Source: Kitagawia praeruptora
Taxonomy: Eukaryota; Streptophyta; Magnoliopsida; Apiales; Apiaceae
Assembly: GCA_037693485.1 (NCBI GenBank)
Contig: CM075346.1
Coordinates: 46,732,001 to 46,796,000 of the forward strand
Direction of reading: 5' to 3'
Length of the DNA stretch: 64,000 nt
The notes beneath the pieces were generated by a model. It had not been told where the DNA came from. It was given only the letters and a program-made list of their open reading frames with translations, and did no database searches. Of this stretch, positions 43,613-55,548 are shown in pieces. Both the position numbers and the translations under genes were made by a program. Each line of letters begins with the position of its first letter. Position 1 is the stretch's first letter.

Positions 43613-44688
43613 TGATAGGTATAACTAGTCCCGACTGATGGGCTACAACGAGTCCTGACTGGTGGGTTACAACTAGTCCCGACTGATAGGCTACAATGAG
43701 TCCCGACCGAGGTGCTACAATGAGTCCCGACTGAGGTGCTACAATGAGTCCCGACTGAGGTGCTACAACAAGTCCCGACTGAGGTGCTACAACAAGTCCT
43801 GACTGATAGGCTACAATGAGTCCCAACCGAGGTGCTACAATGAGTCCTGACTGAGGTGCTACAACAAGTCCCGACCGAGGTGCTACAAGGAGTCCCGACT
43901 GAGGTGCTACAACAAGTCCCGACTGAGGTGCTACAACAAGTCCCGACTGATAGGCTACAATGAGTCCCGACCGAGGTGCTACAATGAGTCCCGACTGAGG
44001 TGCTACAACTAGTCCCGATGATGGGCTATAACTAGCCCCGACTGATGGGCTACAACGAGTCCCGACTGATGGGCTACAACCAGTCCCGACTGGCCTTAGC
44101 CCAGGTCCACCTTAGACCTGGTTACCCCTAGTCCGGATTGGTCTTAAGCTAATGGACCCGCATCCTAGGCTCAGGAAGCGTGAGATAATACAACTAGATA
44201 TGGCAGACACGAGTCATGACTATGGTCCCACATGACAACGACAGATAAGGGAATCCTAGGGTTGGCACAATCAAGTCATATCAATCCACATGCTGACATG
44301 CCATTGGCACACGCCGCCAAAATTATTATCCTGGTCATGTGTCATGCATCCGCAAGCCCCAAGTGTCCTACCTACCTAGGATCCAACGCTCATGATTAAA
44401 GGTACCAACCCCTACACCCTAATCCTTTGCCTATAAATAGACCAAGGAAAGAAGGTTTAGGGGTTACATTCTCTTTTACACACACTCATATACACACACC
44501 CTCCATAATTAGATGCTCTAATCCTTATCTTTTACTCTCTCCAACGTCGTCGCTTATTCTCACGCCGGAGGTGTCGCGGGTCCAAACCCACCTCCCGACA
44601 TTGTTTTGCAAAGTCCCAACCACCAGCTACGCCGCACCGGAGCGTGGGAACGGCGGAGAGAGGACGAGATTGTAATCTGGAGTTATCA
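43613..44688 (+). repeat. 3' LTR of element D
   Basis: 1076 bp partner of 39882-40908. It is longer because the 24 bp array has about two more units. Apart from the array the two LTRs are nearly identical by eye, so insertion was recent. Confidence 0.93.
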
Positions 44689-44693
44689 AATAT

Positions 44694-45208
44694 AATCTAT
44701 TTTTTTCGAATTTTGATTTTAGAATATGTAGCGATAAAATATTTTTGGCCATTTAATAAATTGACTATCATTTTATTAACCTGATTAGACGATTTATCTA
44801 CCTAAATTGCAGACATACTGTACGAGTTTTTTTTTTTTTTTTGTCGGGGGACATACATGAAGTACTTCCTCAATAGTAGAAAAGCCTATATTTTGAATGG
44901 TGATGAAAATTACAAAAATATATAAACTTGTAGATAAAAGTAATAAAAAATAAGTAAAATAATAGGATTAATTAATATTTAAAAAATAAAGTAAATATAG
45001 TGAAATAAAGTAGTAGATATAATTAAATTTTATTTCTTTTAAAATTTTAAAATTTAAAAAGGAAATCCACAAAAGAAAAATAAAAAAATGTTTGGAACAC
45101 ATAAAATAAAAAATACAGACGTTAGAGTAATTTTCGGGACTTACATTTATAAACAAGTTGTTGTAAACTCTTTGATACAAAAGCCGGTTAAATGGCTCTT
45201 TGGTCAAT
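44694..45208. other. AT-rich spacer
   Basis: No gene seen. A run of about 20 T lies at 44826-44844. Confidence 0.6.
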
Positions 45209-45958
45209 GTACTATTCAAAAACTTTCAATTGGTTCAACAATCCAAAAAAGTTTTCAATCGCATAATAAAAACACTCAAAAAATTTTAATTGGGTCACTG
45301 CCGTTAGTTATTGCCGTTAACTTTAACGAAAAACGTAAACTTTCAATTAGGTCATCAATATTAAGTTTAATTTTCAATTCGGTATTATAATTTTTTGAAT
45401 AAATTTTTAAATTTTGAGATTTTTGAATTAAATTTTTTCGAATTTAAATTTTTGAAATTTTTTAAAAATTATTAATTTAAATTCTCAAAATTTTATTAAT
45501 TTAAATTCACAAAATTTACTAATTTATTCAAAAAATTTGAAATTTAAAAATTTATTCAAAAATTTCGAAAAAATTCAAAAAATATTTCAATGCAGAGGGA
45601 AAGTAGTATGTATCTATATGTGTGTGTATTTTTGGAACTACTTGCAGTCAAACTAACTTTATAAAACGCTCACGATTCCCACAAAATTAACTCGATTTAA
45701 TAAATTTATTCAAAAATTTAAATTCGAAAAAATTTAATTCAAAATTCTCAAAATTAGAAAAAAAAATTATAATACCGATAACCTAATTGAAAGTTAAACT
45801 TAATACTGATGACCTAATTGAAAATTGACGTTTTTCCGTTAAAATTAACGGTAATGACTAACGGCAATGACCCAATTAAAAAATTTTGAATCCTTTATTA
45901 TGTGATTGAAAAAAATTTTTAATTGGTGATCCAATAAAAAGTTTTTGAATAATACATA
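45209..45958. mobile_element. Foldback element with long inverted arms
   Basis: About 190 bp arms (45209-45400 and 45765-45958) are inverted copies: TACTATTCAAAAACTTTCAA on the left against its complement on the right, both carrying GGTCATCARTATTAAGTTTA and the GCCGTTAGTTATTGCCGTTA-like string. The roughly 360 bp centre is AT-rich with smaller palindromes. Long arms and no ORF suggest a Mutator-type MITE. A target duplication was not found. Confidence 0.7.
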
Positions 45959-46363
45959 CAAAAGCAGATACACGACATGAGGACAATGGACATACATGGA
46001 GTGAGTGAGAGCGATGCATGGGGACCTAACAATATTATTGGGGTAATATAATAGTAGCACTTACAGGACCACTAAAATAATAAATAATGGATGAGATATA
46101 CTAGTAAATTATTTTTGGTGCTGGGTCATCACTCATCACAGCGGCTAGCTGCAGATTGGAGGGATATGCTTTACCTAATTCCTGTGCTATCGCCTATCAA
46201 TCCCCATCTGCGACCGCTTTATCCACTTTGACATTCACTTTTCTTATTAGAGTGAGTTTTTTTTTCCATTCTACATGCATTACAGATGTTATGCATGCAG
46301 GATGCAGCTTTGAAGACGGAGGCAATTAGGCAATTTTAAGGGGTGCCCGGCTCACCATAATTC
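45959..46363. other. Spacer before the L1 tail
   Basis: No gene or repeat recognised in about 400 bp. Confidence 0.5.
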
Positions 46364-46393
46364 TTTTTTTTTTTTGCCACAAAAAAACTTTCA

Positions 46394-49300
46394 TTAAGAA
46401 ATCAAATCTTGCAACAATACATGGATAAAATCTGAGTGAGCATTGCTCATTTTCCACACGCGATCAGCTATTGAACTACTGTATCTCGCTAGATAGTGAG
46501 CTACCTTGTTCGCGGATCGTTTAACGAATTTAAGAGATATTTCTCGATCTTGTAAATATAGTAACAGTTGTCTGCAGTCCTCAATGATGTTGCCAAGATA
46601 TGATAACTTGACAGTGTTGCTTCGAATGGCCTGAACAACTACCAGGCAATCGGACTCCAGCTCCACCCTTCTACGGTTATTCTTCTTCACCCAACTGAGT
46701 GCCTCATGAATTCCCATTGCTTCTGCTAGTTCGGGGTCTGCGTTCCCATATCTACATTTCGAACTGGCTTCTATTAAGTCTCCTGCGTGATTGCGAACTA
46801 CCATTGAAAAACTATGGCAGTTAGATGTTTCAAACAAAGCTGCATCAGTATTTATCTTGATCTTTCCTTCCCCTGGTAAAGCCCAGTGCTCAGCCCCGTC
46901 TTCTTGTGTCATTAGACCAAGAAATTTGTCGAAGGATTTATCCTGAGCGCTTATCCATTGATCAAGAACCGTCTTTGCTGAATTTACTATGTCTGTGACA
47001 TCTTTTCCCTTCTGACTCCAAACCAGATCGTTTCTATTCTTCCACACCGCCCAACATGTCATTACAATCCTACTAACTGTATCTGCATTGTATGTGTGAA
47101 AAACTTCTTTCAGCCATGGAGTGTACCCTTCGTTACCTTGCATATAATTCCCCTGCATGTTAATATTGTGAAGAGTAGCTTTAAGACATTCCTGTGCAAA
47201 AGGACAATCCACCAAAATATGAATGATTGTTTCAGGTTCTAGATTGCACACTGGGCATAGATCATTTATATCTACTCTTTTATTTCTCAGCTGCATTTTC
47301 GATGGAAGGGAGTTTGTTGCAGCTCTCCAAACAAAATGCTTCACCTTTGGAGGCACTTTCAAATTCCATATCTTTTTCCAGACTCCAGAGTTGTCAGTCA
47401 TGTGATTCGTTGGCTTGTCTTCCTGCATTAAGTTATACGCACTTTTCACTGAATAATTACCTAATTTTTCCTTGCTCCAATACCACGAGTCTTCATTTGT
47501 AGCACGAACAGGGATGGATAAAATGACACTTGCATCCCTCTCATCGAATAGTTGCTGAATCAACTCGTTATTCCATTGATCAGTGCCTGCAATTCTCAAA
47601 TAAGAAAACTTTTTCCCTACAAGCTCTTCGTTGAATGTATGAACATAAGGATCAGAGTTTGGGATCCATGGTTCATTTAAAATACAAGTACTGTCTCCAT
47701 TACCTACCCTCCTAATTGCTCCTTGCTTCAACAACACCTGGGCTTCTAGAATGCTTCTCCATATGTAGCTTGGGTTACTCCCTAATTTTGCATTCAAGAA
47801 AGAATCATTTGGAAACTATCTCGCCTTGTAAACTTTGCTGGATAGGTTGTTCGGATGTAACATGAATCGCCAACCTTGCTTTCCCAATAGAGCAATATTG
47901 AAATCATGAAGATCGCGGAAACCAAGCCCTCCATTACTCTTCTTTATACACATGCGCTCCCAGCTTAGCCAGTGAATACTACGATCCTTCTTTGCACTTG
48001 ATCTCCACCAAAATTTGGACATTAGTTGCTCCATGTCATGACACAATGACATTGGGAGAAGAAAAATCGACATTGCGTAGCTTGGCATGGTCTGAGAAAC
48101 TGATTTAATTAAAACCTCCTTCCCACCTTTTGACAGCCATTGTCTATCCCAACCCTGGATTCTGCCTTGCATTCTTTCATTCAAATAACCAAATATGGCT
48201 GTTTTGTTTCTCCCCATGGTATTTGGAAGTCCCAAATACCTACTGTTCTCTGAAGCCTCGCGGAAATTTAGCGAGTTCCTCAACTCATCCTTGTTTCGAA
48301 GAGACGTGTTCTTGCTAAAAAACACTGATGATTTATCAATGTTTATCTTCTGCCCTGATGCTCTTTCAAAGATACTTAACATATGAAGCACACAATCCGC
48401 TTCGTTCTGATTCGCTTTGCAGTAAATGTACGTGTCGTCTGCAAAAAACATGTGAGATATACGAGGTGCTCTTCTTGCTACTTGGATGCCAGAAATCTTT
48501 TTCTGTCTTTCTAAGTCTCTTATTAACGCGGTAAAACCTTCCATACATATAAGGAATAAGTACGAAGACAGGGGGTCTCCCTGTCTAATGCCTCTTTCTG
48601 GAGCGAAATCGCCAAATTCACGACCTGCATGGCTTATTTTGTATCTCACCGACGTTACACATAGCATGAACAAATTGATCAATTTATCATGAAAGCCTAG
48701 CTTAGTTAACATTGCCTTTAGGAAACCCCATTCAACCCTATCATAAGCCTTGCTCATGTCCAAACTTAGAGCCATCCATCCCTCCTTACCCTTAGTTTTT
48801 CGTTTCATATAATGCATAATCTCGTAAGATATCATTATATTATCCGAAATTAATCTGTCCGGAATGAACGCACTCTGAGTCTCAGAAATTACCTCTCGAA
48901 GAACATTTTTTAGCCTGTTAGCAATTACTTTAGAAGCCACCTTGTATGCCACATTACAAAGCGATATAGGCCTCAGATCGGTCATGAATTCTGGACATTT
49001 CTTCTTCGGAATTAACACTATATTCGTGTCTGTCAAATGCTCCTCGAAACTTGCATTTGTAAAGAAATGTCTGACCATTTGAACAATATCACCACCTACC
49101 ACGTTCCAGTATTTCTGATAAAATCCTGGGCTCATTCCATCGGGCCCTGGTGATTTGTCAGGATGCATATGAAAGAGGGCCTTCTTAACTTCGATAGATT
49201 CTATTGGCTTCAACAACTCGTCATTAATCTCATCTGTGATTTTTCGATCAATGCAGCTAATGACCTTCTCCCAGTCTGTTTCAGTTGCTTTAAATAGTTC

Positions 49301-50485
49301 AGAGAAATAATTGATAATAAGTTCCTGAATCCCTGAGTTCCAATCAAATTTCCTTCCTTCAATATTCGATAGCTGCTTGATTTGATTTGCCTTGCGCCTT
49401 GTCTTTGCTGCGTTATGAAAATATTTACTATTATGATCACCCTCCTGCAACCATAATTGTTTCAACCTTTGCTTCCAGAACACCTCCTGTTGAGCGTAGG
49501 TTTCATTGAGATTTTTTGACTCCTCCACATAAAGCTTCATAGATGCATGATCTCTACGACCCTTAGTTAGCTTTATGATACTCTGGCTATGTCTAATTCT
49601 TTTCTTGAAACTGCCTGTAATCTCTGCTCCCCAGTTTGACAAAACCTGTGAACAATGCTCAATTTTTTCGCTTAAAGTTTTTCCTTGATTTCTAGACCAA
49701 GAATCTTTCACTAGTTGGGCACATATTGGCTCCCGAAGCCAAGCGTTTTCGAATCGGAAACGTTTTACTGGAATAACAATGGGTGCAGAAATAGACTCTA
49801 GCAGCAACGGGCAATGATCTGAAGTTGTAATCTCCATATTAGTCAGCCTAGCTTCTTTAAACTGATCAAGAAAACTTGAAGATACAAGAGCTCGATCCAG
49901 ACGAATTTCAATACAATGGTCTGTACCATATCTCCTTTCAAACGTGTATGGGTAGCCCTCCATATTCATATCAGTGAGTTGACAATCCTCCACCACATCT
50001 TTAAAACCTTGCAACAGCCAATTTGGATAACGATTGCCTCCTTTCTTATCATCATGGCTTAACACGTTATTCATGTCGCCTATAAGGCACCACGGTTGAA
50101 CAGACCTGCTATACAAGTTACGAATTAGATCCCACGTCAACTTCCTTTTGGATCTGTTTGGCTCACCATAAATGCCCGTTAACCTTAAATGTGGCCACTC
50201 CCTATTATTTATTTGCACATCCACATGATTGTTACTATACGAACTAAGAGTTGCTTCATTCTTGTTACGCCATAAAAAAGCCAAACCCCCACTGTGCCCT
50301 TGACTCTCCACCACTACCATGCCCTCAAAACCTAACACAAACTGAACACGCTCCACCGTAGATTTTTTACATAAAATCTCACTTAAGAAAATAAAATCGG
50401 GATGCTTTTGGATAACCATCTCCTTAAGGAATTGAACGGCCCACGGGGTCCCAAGCCCGCGGCAATTCCAACTGATTATACTCAT
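46394..50485 (-). pseudogene. L1 ORF2: endonuclease, reverse transcriptase, RNase H (one nonsense codon)
   Basis: Full-length frame of 1363 codons with a single in-frame TAG at 47816-47818, where related proteins have Tyr in KARYFP. Domains in order: endonuclease (SWNCRGLG start, GDMNNVL, TTSDHCP); reverse transcriptase (GPDGMSPGFYQKYW, SAFIPDRLISDNIM, LDMSKAYDRVEW, GIRQGDPLSSYLF, catalytic FADD at 48435-48446); zinc-ribbon-like region with W-K-VPPKVKHFVWRA and CPVC...HILVDCPFA; C-terminal RNase H (NTDAALF, EAMGIHEALSW, LESDC). These act in target-primed reverse transcription. Apart from the stop codon everything looks intact, so inactivation was recent. The ATG overlaps the ORF1 stop as ATGA. 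Confidence 0.93.
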
Positions 50486-51310
50486 AATGCTAGGCGAGTC
50501 CCGTCCTCGGAACTCGCCCCTTCCAAGTTTTTTGGCTCGCTGTTGTTTTGCTGGATTAAAACATTGTCCTGTTCCATGTATACAGTATTGTCATGTTTCA
50601 CAGTATCTTTGTGTGACCCATGATGACTGTATTCCTCTATTCTCCTTCTTTTTGGGTCCGTAATCATAATCCCACTCTTTCCCGCTTCCTTGTTAACCAT
50701 TTCCCGCTCTCTGTTTGAAGCTGGAATCATTTCCATATGGTTCCCACCACTATTATCTTTATGACTTTCTTCAATCACGCTAGCAATTATAATCATTTTA
50801 TTCTCTCCCGCCTTCCTTTCCGTCCCTGCTTTTGTGGATTGGCGTTGACCATGTGCATCGACATTGGTATCTCTCTCTTCTCCCTCCTCCGTTGGTCTCT
50901 GTGCTAGCTTACCACCATCTGCACTTCTTAGCCACTGGTTCTTACTCACATTTGCTTGGTTCTTCATGGGGGCTCTAATAGATGCGTCATACTTTCTTCT
51001 TTCAGTATCCTCTGTATTATCAAATAGCTTTTCACAGAACTTCTCTGAATGCCCAATAATTCCGCAGTAGAAACAGAAGGAAGGAAGTCTTTCATATTTA
51101 AATCTTACCCACATCCACTCTCCCCCTTGTTTCTTTATACGCATTTGATCCTTTAATGGCTTGTGGACGTTTATGGCTACTTTAATACGAAGAAATTGCC
51201 TCCATATGCTCTGAAAATTCCTTGTGTCTGCCTTTAGGAACCTTCCAATGTTATTTCCAATGGACTTTAAAATAAATTGTCTGGTCTCGTCATTCTTGAC
51301 TTTAGGAACT
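50482..51310 (-). pseudogene. L1 ORF1, C-terminal part with zinc knuckle
   Basis: RNA-binding ORF1 protein lacking its N-terminus. The open frame runs from the truncation point at about 51310, ahead of the internal ATG at 51144. It has FLRIKVAINVHKPLKDQM and a CCHC knuckle CFYCGIIGHSEKFC (C-x2-C-x4-H-x4-C), the pattern of the plant DUF4283/zinc-knuckle ORF1 proteins, then a low-complexity charged tail ending at TGA 50482-50484. The 4-base overlap with ORF2 suggests ORF2 is translated by termination-reinitiation. Confidence 0.88.
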
Positions 51311-51446
51311 TAGTGATCAAGACATACCATATATAATAATTGTCTACACATACAATTATTACCTTACCAATATATATCTTAAAACACCCAAACCCATAAC
51401 ACATATTGGGTTGAAACCCAACAGTTTAATCTTTTTAAGAAATTAC

Positions 51447-51692
51447 ACTGTGTTCCCGAAACAAAGAAAGAAAAGAAAAGAATAGAAAATGGATAATTTT
51501 CTTTTGCTCTCCAAATCTTTCCAAAAGTGGGAAGAAAATTTTGGAGACAAATATACATGAAATTTCTTTCTAAATCTTTAGAAATCAATTCTTTTCTTTC
51601 CTAAAAAATCATTCAGGAACAAGTTGAAGAAATTAAATTTTTCATTTTCTTTTCTTTTCTTTTTTTCCTATAAAATGTTTCTGGAACACAGT
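51447..51692. mobile_element. MITE-like element with CTGTGTTCC ends
   Basis: Inverted ends ACTGTGTTCCCGAAAC (51447-51462) and GTTTCTGGAACACAGT (51677-51692) enclose 246 bp rich in TTTTCTTT/AAAGAAA, itself partly inverted. The type was not settled. Confidence 0.5.
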
Positions 51693-51778
51693 TTTAGCAC
51701 TTTGTAAAGCAATGGAATCTCTAAGTTTATCCACTGTCATCCCAAAGTTCTTTAATTAACACTTACAAGCACTTTGCC

Positions 51779-52020
51779 TTCTTTTTTTTTCTTTTTTTCT
51801 TTTTTGAGAAGCTATGAATTTCATTAGAAATTAAGTACAATCCAAAGGGCACACCAGACCCAACAAGAACAAAACAAAACACAATTTGACATAAGTAGAC
51901 TCCAAACTAAACACAATTTGACATAAGTAGACTCCAAACTAATTAAACAGGACAGTAAACTACCATAAAAAGAAAACTAATGGACACAAACGCCACAAGC
52001 AAAACTACTGGCACAGGATT
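51779..52020 (-). mobile_element. 3' tail of another LINE
   Basis: On the minus strand it ends ...TAATGAAATTCATAGCTTCTC followed by a long A-rich run (T-rich at 51779-51806), the usual 3' end of plant L1 elements. A 32 bp unit (ACACAATTTGACATAAGTAG plus ACTCCAAACTAA) is repeated in tandem at 51880-51942. The 5' end is not clear. Confidence 0.45.
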
Positions 52021-52312
52021 CTCATTAATCACTTGAGGGTTAAGATCCCTCAAGTGTAAGTGCCAACTGTGGTGTTATTGTTGTCATTATAGTTATAGAG
52101 TTGCATGGTTTACATAGGGTGTTGATATTTGCACGCATGGTTGCACATTTTAAATTGTTTATTGATCAAATTATCCTCATTTTATCTCGTAATGTTCATT
52201 TTTTTTCTCCCACTCAAGCTTTTTCTTGGTTAGAATCACTTTAATTATTTTAATTTTAATTCGTGCAAATTATATTGTGACTCTTTCCTAATTTTTGTCA
52301 TCTTATTATAAA

Positions 52313-52516
52313 TATTAGCTTATAGCCCGTGCAAAGCACGAGTTACTTTTAAAATTATATAATTAAATAAATGGAGTATAATAATGTATTATGGATAAGG
52401 ACTTGGTTCAACCATCTAAAAAATAGTAACCGTTAAATATTTAATAAATAGATGATAGCAGTTAGATCTACTAATAAGGAAAAGTAACCCGAGCTTTGCA
52501 CCGGCTATAAGCTAGT
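52313..52516. mobile_element. Short element with inverted CCCGTGCAAAGCACG ends
   Basis: About 200 bp between TTAGCTTATAGCCCGTGCAA and its inverted partner ending CCGGCTATAAGCTAG. Each end holds a small GC-rich hairpin followed by CTAG or CTAA, as at Helitron 3' ends. It could be two Helitron 3' ends joined head to head, or a MITE. Confidence 0.4.
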
Positions 52517-52600
52517 TATTATAAATTTTAATTTTAATATGTTATTGGAAAAATTCAAACCTAACATTTTTGTATATAATAATTTTTTTACTATTAAATA

Positions 52601-52854
52601 CTCCCTCCGTCCCATCCATTTCTTTACATAAAAAACTACATATTTGACACGCATTTTAAGGTGCATTTTAAAGATAGTTCTATAACTTATTTTTTATATT
52701 TTATTTTTTTGTATAAAAATAGGATTGTTCTATTTTTATACAAAAAAAAAAAGAAAATATCAAAAATAAGTTATAGAACTATCCTTAAAATGCACCTTAA
52801 AATCCGTGCCGGAAATTGGTCCGCAAATGTAAAAAACACACGGGACAGAGGGAG
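52601..52854. mobile_element. Stowaway-type MITE, copy 1
   Basis: 254 bp with ends CTCCCTCCGTCCC and GGGACAGAGGGAG and a TA duplication (52599-52600 and 52855-52856). It is almost fully palindromic (GTATAAAAATAG...CTATTTTTATAC centre). Related to 58354-58604. The overlapping ORFs 52661-52864 and 52760-52963 are chance. Confidence 0.9.
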
Positions 52855-52944
52855 TATAAATTAATATGTTGTTGGCGGGAATCGACCTTAAACCTTTGTA
52901 TATAATCACTTTTAGTATTGTTGTATCTGACGGTTTTGATCTAT

Positions 52945-53335
52945 TTGAGCCCGTGCAAAGCACAACTTACTTTTAAATATTTTTAAAATTATATGATTAA
53001 AAAAATAGAATAAAATAATTTATTATGGATATAATTTAACTTTGTAATATTATTTAATAAAATTATTAGTAAAAATAATAGTTATTAAAATAAATGACAT
53101 GTATTGTTTAAAACTAATAATATAAAATTTTAATGTAAATTTGTTGTTGACGGGATTCGAACCTTGGATAGTTAGAGAAGAAATTTAAATGTAGAATATT
53201 CCTTACTATTAGATCTAATGGTTACGATCTATTTACTAAATATCTAACGGTCACCATTCTTTCTAAGGCTTGGTTGAACCAAACAACCAAACTACCAATT
53301 ATCCCCTAGTTTGCTAATTATATAATTAGTATAGA
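52945..53335 (-). mobile_element. Helitron-like non-autonomous element, minus strand
   Basis: Starts TCTATACTAATTATATAATT at 53335, the usual plant Helitron 5' end, and reaches a GTGCTTTGCACGGGC hairpin (52949-52963). The 3' CTRR end is not well kept. Inside it has CAAGGTTCGAATCCCGTCAA, also found in the plus-strand relative. Confidence 0.45.
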
Positions 53336-53549
53336 TGAAACATGAAAAAATTTATTTTTTAGAAAGATTGAAAAATAAAGATTTAATATTACTTATCATA
53401 GAAAACATTAATTCTAGTAAAATATTATATAACAATTATAAAAAAAAATTAAGAAAGAGCAACACAATTGGTGTGAAATAAAGAATAACACAAGCAAAAA
53501 AATTGTAACATTTTTTAAAATTGTAGTTGGAAGACTTTTTAAAATCTTA

Positions 53550-53850
53550 TCTATACTATTCTATAATAAGGGAAAGGGTTATAATTTGTAGTTTGATTAA
53601 CCCTCTTTTGGTTATCCTCATTTTTTATTATCCCTCATCCACAACCGTTAGATTATCAATTCCAATAGATCATGACCGTTAGATATAATAATTCTAAAAG
53701 TTGTTATATATAGAGTTCCAAGGTTCGATTCCCGCCAACAACATATTAATTTAGATTTAATACTAAAAAATTATTATATACAAATATATAAGGTTCGAAT
53801 TCTTCCAATAACATATGAAAATTAATATTTATAATATTAGTAAAATTAAC
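53550..53850 (+). mobile_element. Helitron-like 5' end, plus strand
   Basis: Starts TCTATACTATTCTATAATAA at 53550 and shares ACCGTTAGATATAATA and GGTTCGATTCCCGCCAACAA with the minus-strand element. No 3' end was found; the limit at 53850 is approximate. Confidence 0.4.
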
Positions 53851-54265
53851 AATTGTAAATACAAATGTTAACTTTTTAAAATCTTATAAAATTAAAATTG
53901 TAAATACAAATGCACATCAAGACAATATGCTTGATTTACTTTTTTTAAGTTAAAAAATTCATTAATCGAAAGGTTAATTAAAAATTTAATACGAATTTAT
54001 ATGCTTAGTTTTTTTTTTTATTTTATGCTTGATTTACTTGAGTTTAACTCAAAGAAATATTTGATGAAAATAAAGGATTACTAGAATGAAAATTTTAATA
54101 CAGGTTTCAATCAATTTTGATTTAAAAATTTAATATAATTTATTTAAACACAATTTATTTTTGTATCACATAAAAGTTTCAGTGATTTAACAGAAAAAAA
54201 AAGAGCATCTTTGATAAACAAGACTAAGAATATCATAGTCAAATATACGTATTATATTAGGTGGG
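53851..54265. other. AT-rich spacer
   Basis: No gene or clear repeat recognised. Confidence 0.5.
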
Positions 54266-55548
54266 TGTTGTTAGTAGTATTTTTATGTGTTCGTTCGCAG
54301 GGAAGGACTGAATGTAATATCAAGTTCAAGTTTCTTATCTCTCACAATTTAGAAGTGTGGAAGAATGTTTAGTTTGTTTATAAACTAAATTAAACTAATT
54401 ATCAATCGAGAATAAAATATATGAGGAAAACAATCCAAGAACTGGGGTTCTTCACTTGGTTTCAATGCACATTCAATATCTATGTGACATCTATGTTCTT
54501 ACTCTGCTGAAAACAATTCTTCTAAGGTTACAATGTTCTCTTCCAAGATACAATATAGTGTCTACAACTACACCTTAATTGTCACTTCCATGATACAATC
54601 AAAGTACAATCATAAGCTGTTACGCACCAAGAATTATAAGTCTCACAACTCTCCTATTAATCTTCCAATCAAATATTCGAGTTATGTCTGTTAAATCGTG
54701 TACTAAAATCGCAACTCCTCTTCCAAGTTATTACAATCCCTAAAATCCAATCAAAGGTTCATGACTCCCCTAATTGTATTAAGCTCTCAATAACAGATCA
54801 GCAAAGCAAGAAAATCACAGATAATTAAACACACATGAATACCAAGGAATACTACCCAATCCTCAGATTAGAGATTTAGTTACACATAATTAAAGGAGAA
54901 AACAAAACACATGGATTAATAGAAGAACTCATAATTATAAGAATATAAGAAAAACCTTTAATCTTCAATCTTCAAAGAAAATAATAGTTCTCCAGAAAAA
55001 TCCCTAAAAGCTGCGTATAAAGTTGTATCTATAGAATAGTGTTTTTTCCTATCCTCTAAATTAATAACCTAGATGTGTTTATATAGATACTCCAAGTCTT
55101 GCCCAGCAACCAATTGCCTTCTATTACAATTAGAATTTAAAGAAGGTACCCAAAACTGCCCAGAATACAATTAGAATTAGAAAAAGGGCAAAACAGTAAA
55201 TTCATGGCCTTCTTTTATAAGAACACGTGCGCGACTTCATTCATCACGTCCCTTGCACTTGTTTCCTATCCCAGGTTGTAGAAAATCTCTCAAGCTTCGC
55301 GTGGGCAGTAAGATCGCTGAAAACGGACTTCTAGAACTCCAGATATGGCCAAAACAGTATAAGCTGCGCAGCCTTCCCGGAAAATCCGAATTTTAATCAA
55401 TTAAACCTCCAAAAACGACAGAAGCATTGATATTCTCGCAAACCTGCACAACTAAGCAAAACACATCAAAACTACAACAACTTGAGTCCAAAACAATCAA
55501 TTTAAGCCGATTTAGAATGCTCCAAGTGGATATAAAATCCACTTATCA
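54266..55548 (-). repeat. 3' LTR of element E
   Basis: About 1283 bp, TGTTGTTAG...CCACTTATCA. Its left part resembles the element C LTR (Y-rich CTTATCTCTCACAATTTAGAAG) and its right part the element B LTR (from about 55060 on: CTTGCCCAGCAACC...ATGCTCCAAGTGG), so it looks like a mosaic of the two. The polypurine tract follows at once. The other LTR lies outside the window. Confidence 0.8.

Larger units (their letters stand above)
39882..44688 (+). mobile_element. Element D, repeat-built non-autonomous LTR retrotransposon
   Basis: 4807 bp with TSD AATAT (39877-39881 and 44689-44693), LTRs of 1027 and 1076 bp, a primer site at 40910 and a polypurine tract before 43613. The internal 2.7 kb has no enzyme domain. 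It consists mostly of tandem repeats: 24 bp units in the LTRs, 30 bp units (41601-41800, 42127-42420), a duplicated 270-300 bp segment (41328 and 41829), and about eight units of 96 bp (42600-43345). The primer site equals that of the Tat element, so Tat-type elements probably supply its enzymes. Confidence 0.92.
46364..51310 (-). mobile_element. L1-clade LINE, 5' truncated
   Basis: Non-LTR element read on the minus strand. ORF1 fragment (51310-50482), ORF2 (50485-46394) and a short 3' tail end in a poly(A) run (T run at 46364-46375). Homology begins in mid ORF1 at about 51310, the usual 5' truncation. Target duplications were not identified. Confidence 0.92.

Noticed and set aside
43560..43826. 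Minus-strand ORF with eight-residue repeats
   Set aside because: By-product of the 24 bp LTR repeats.
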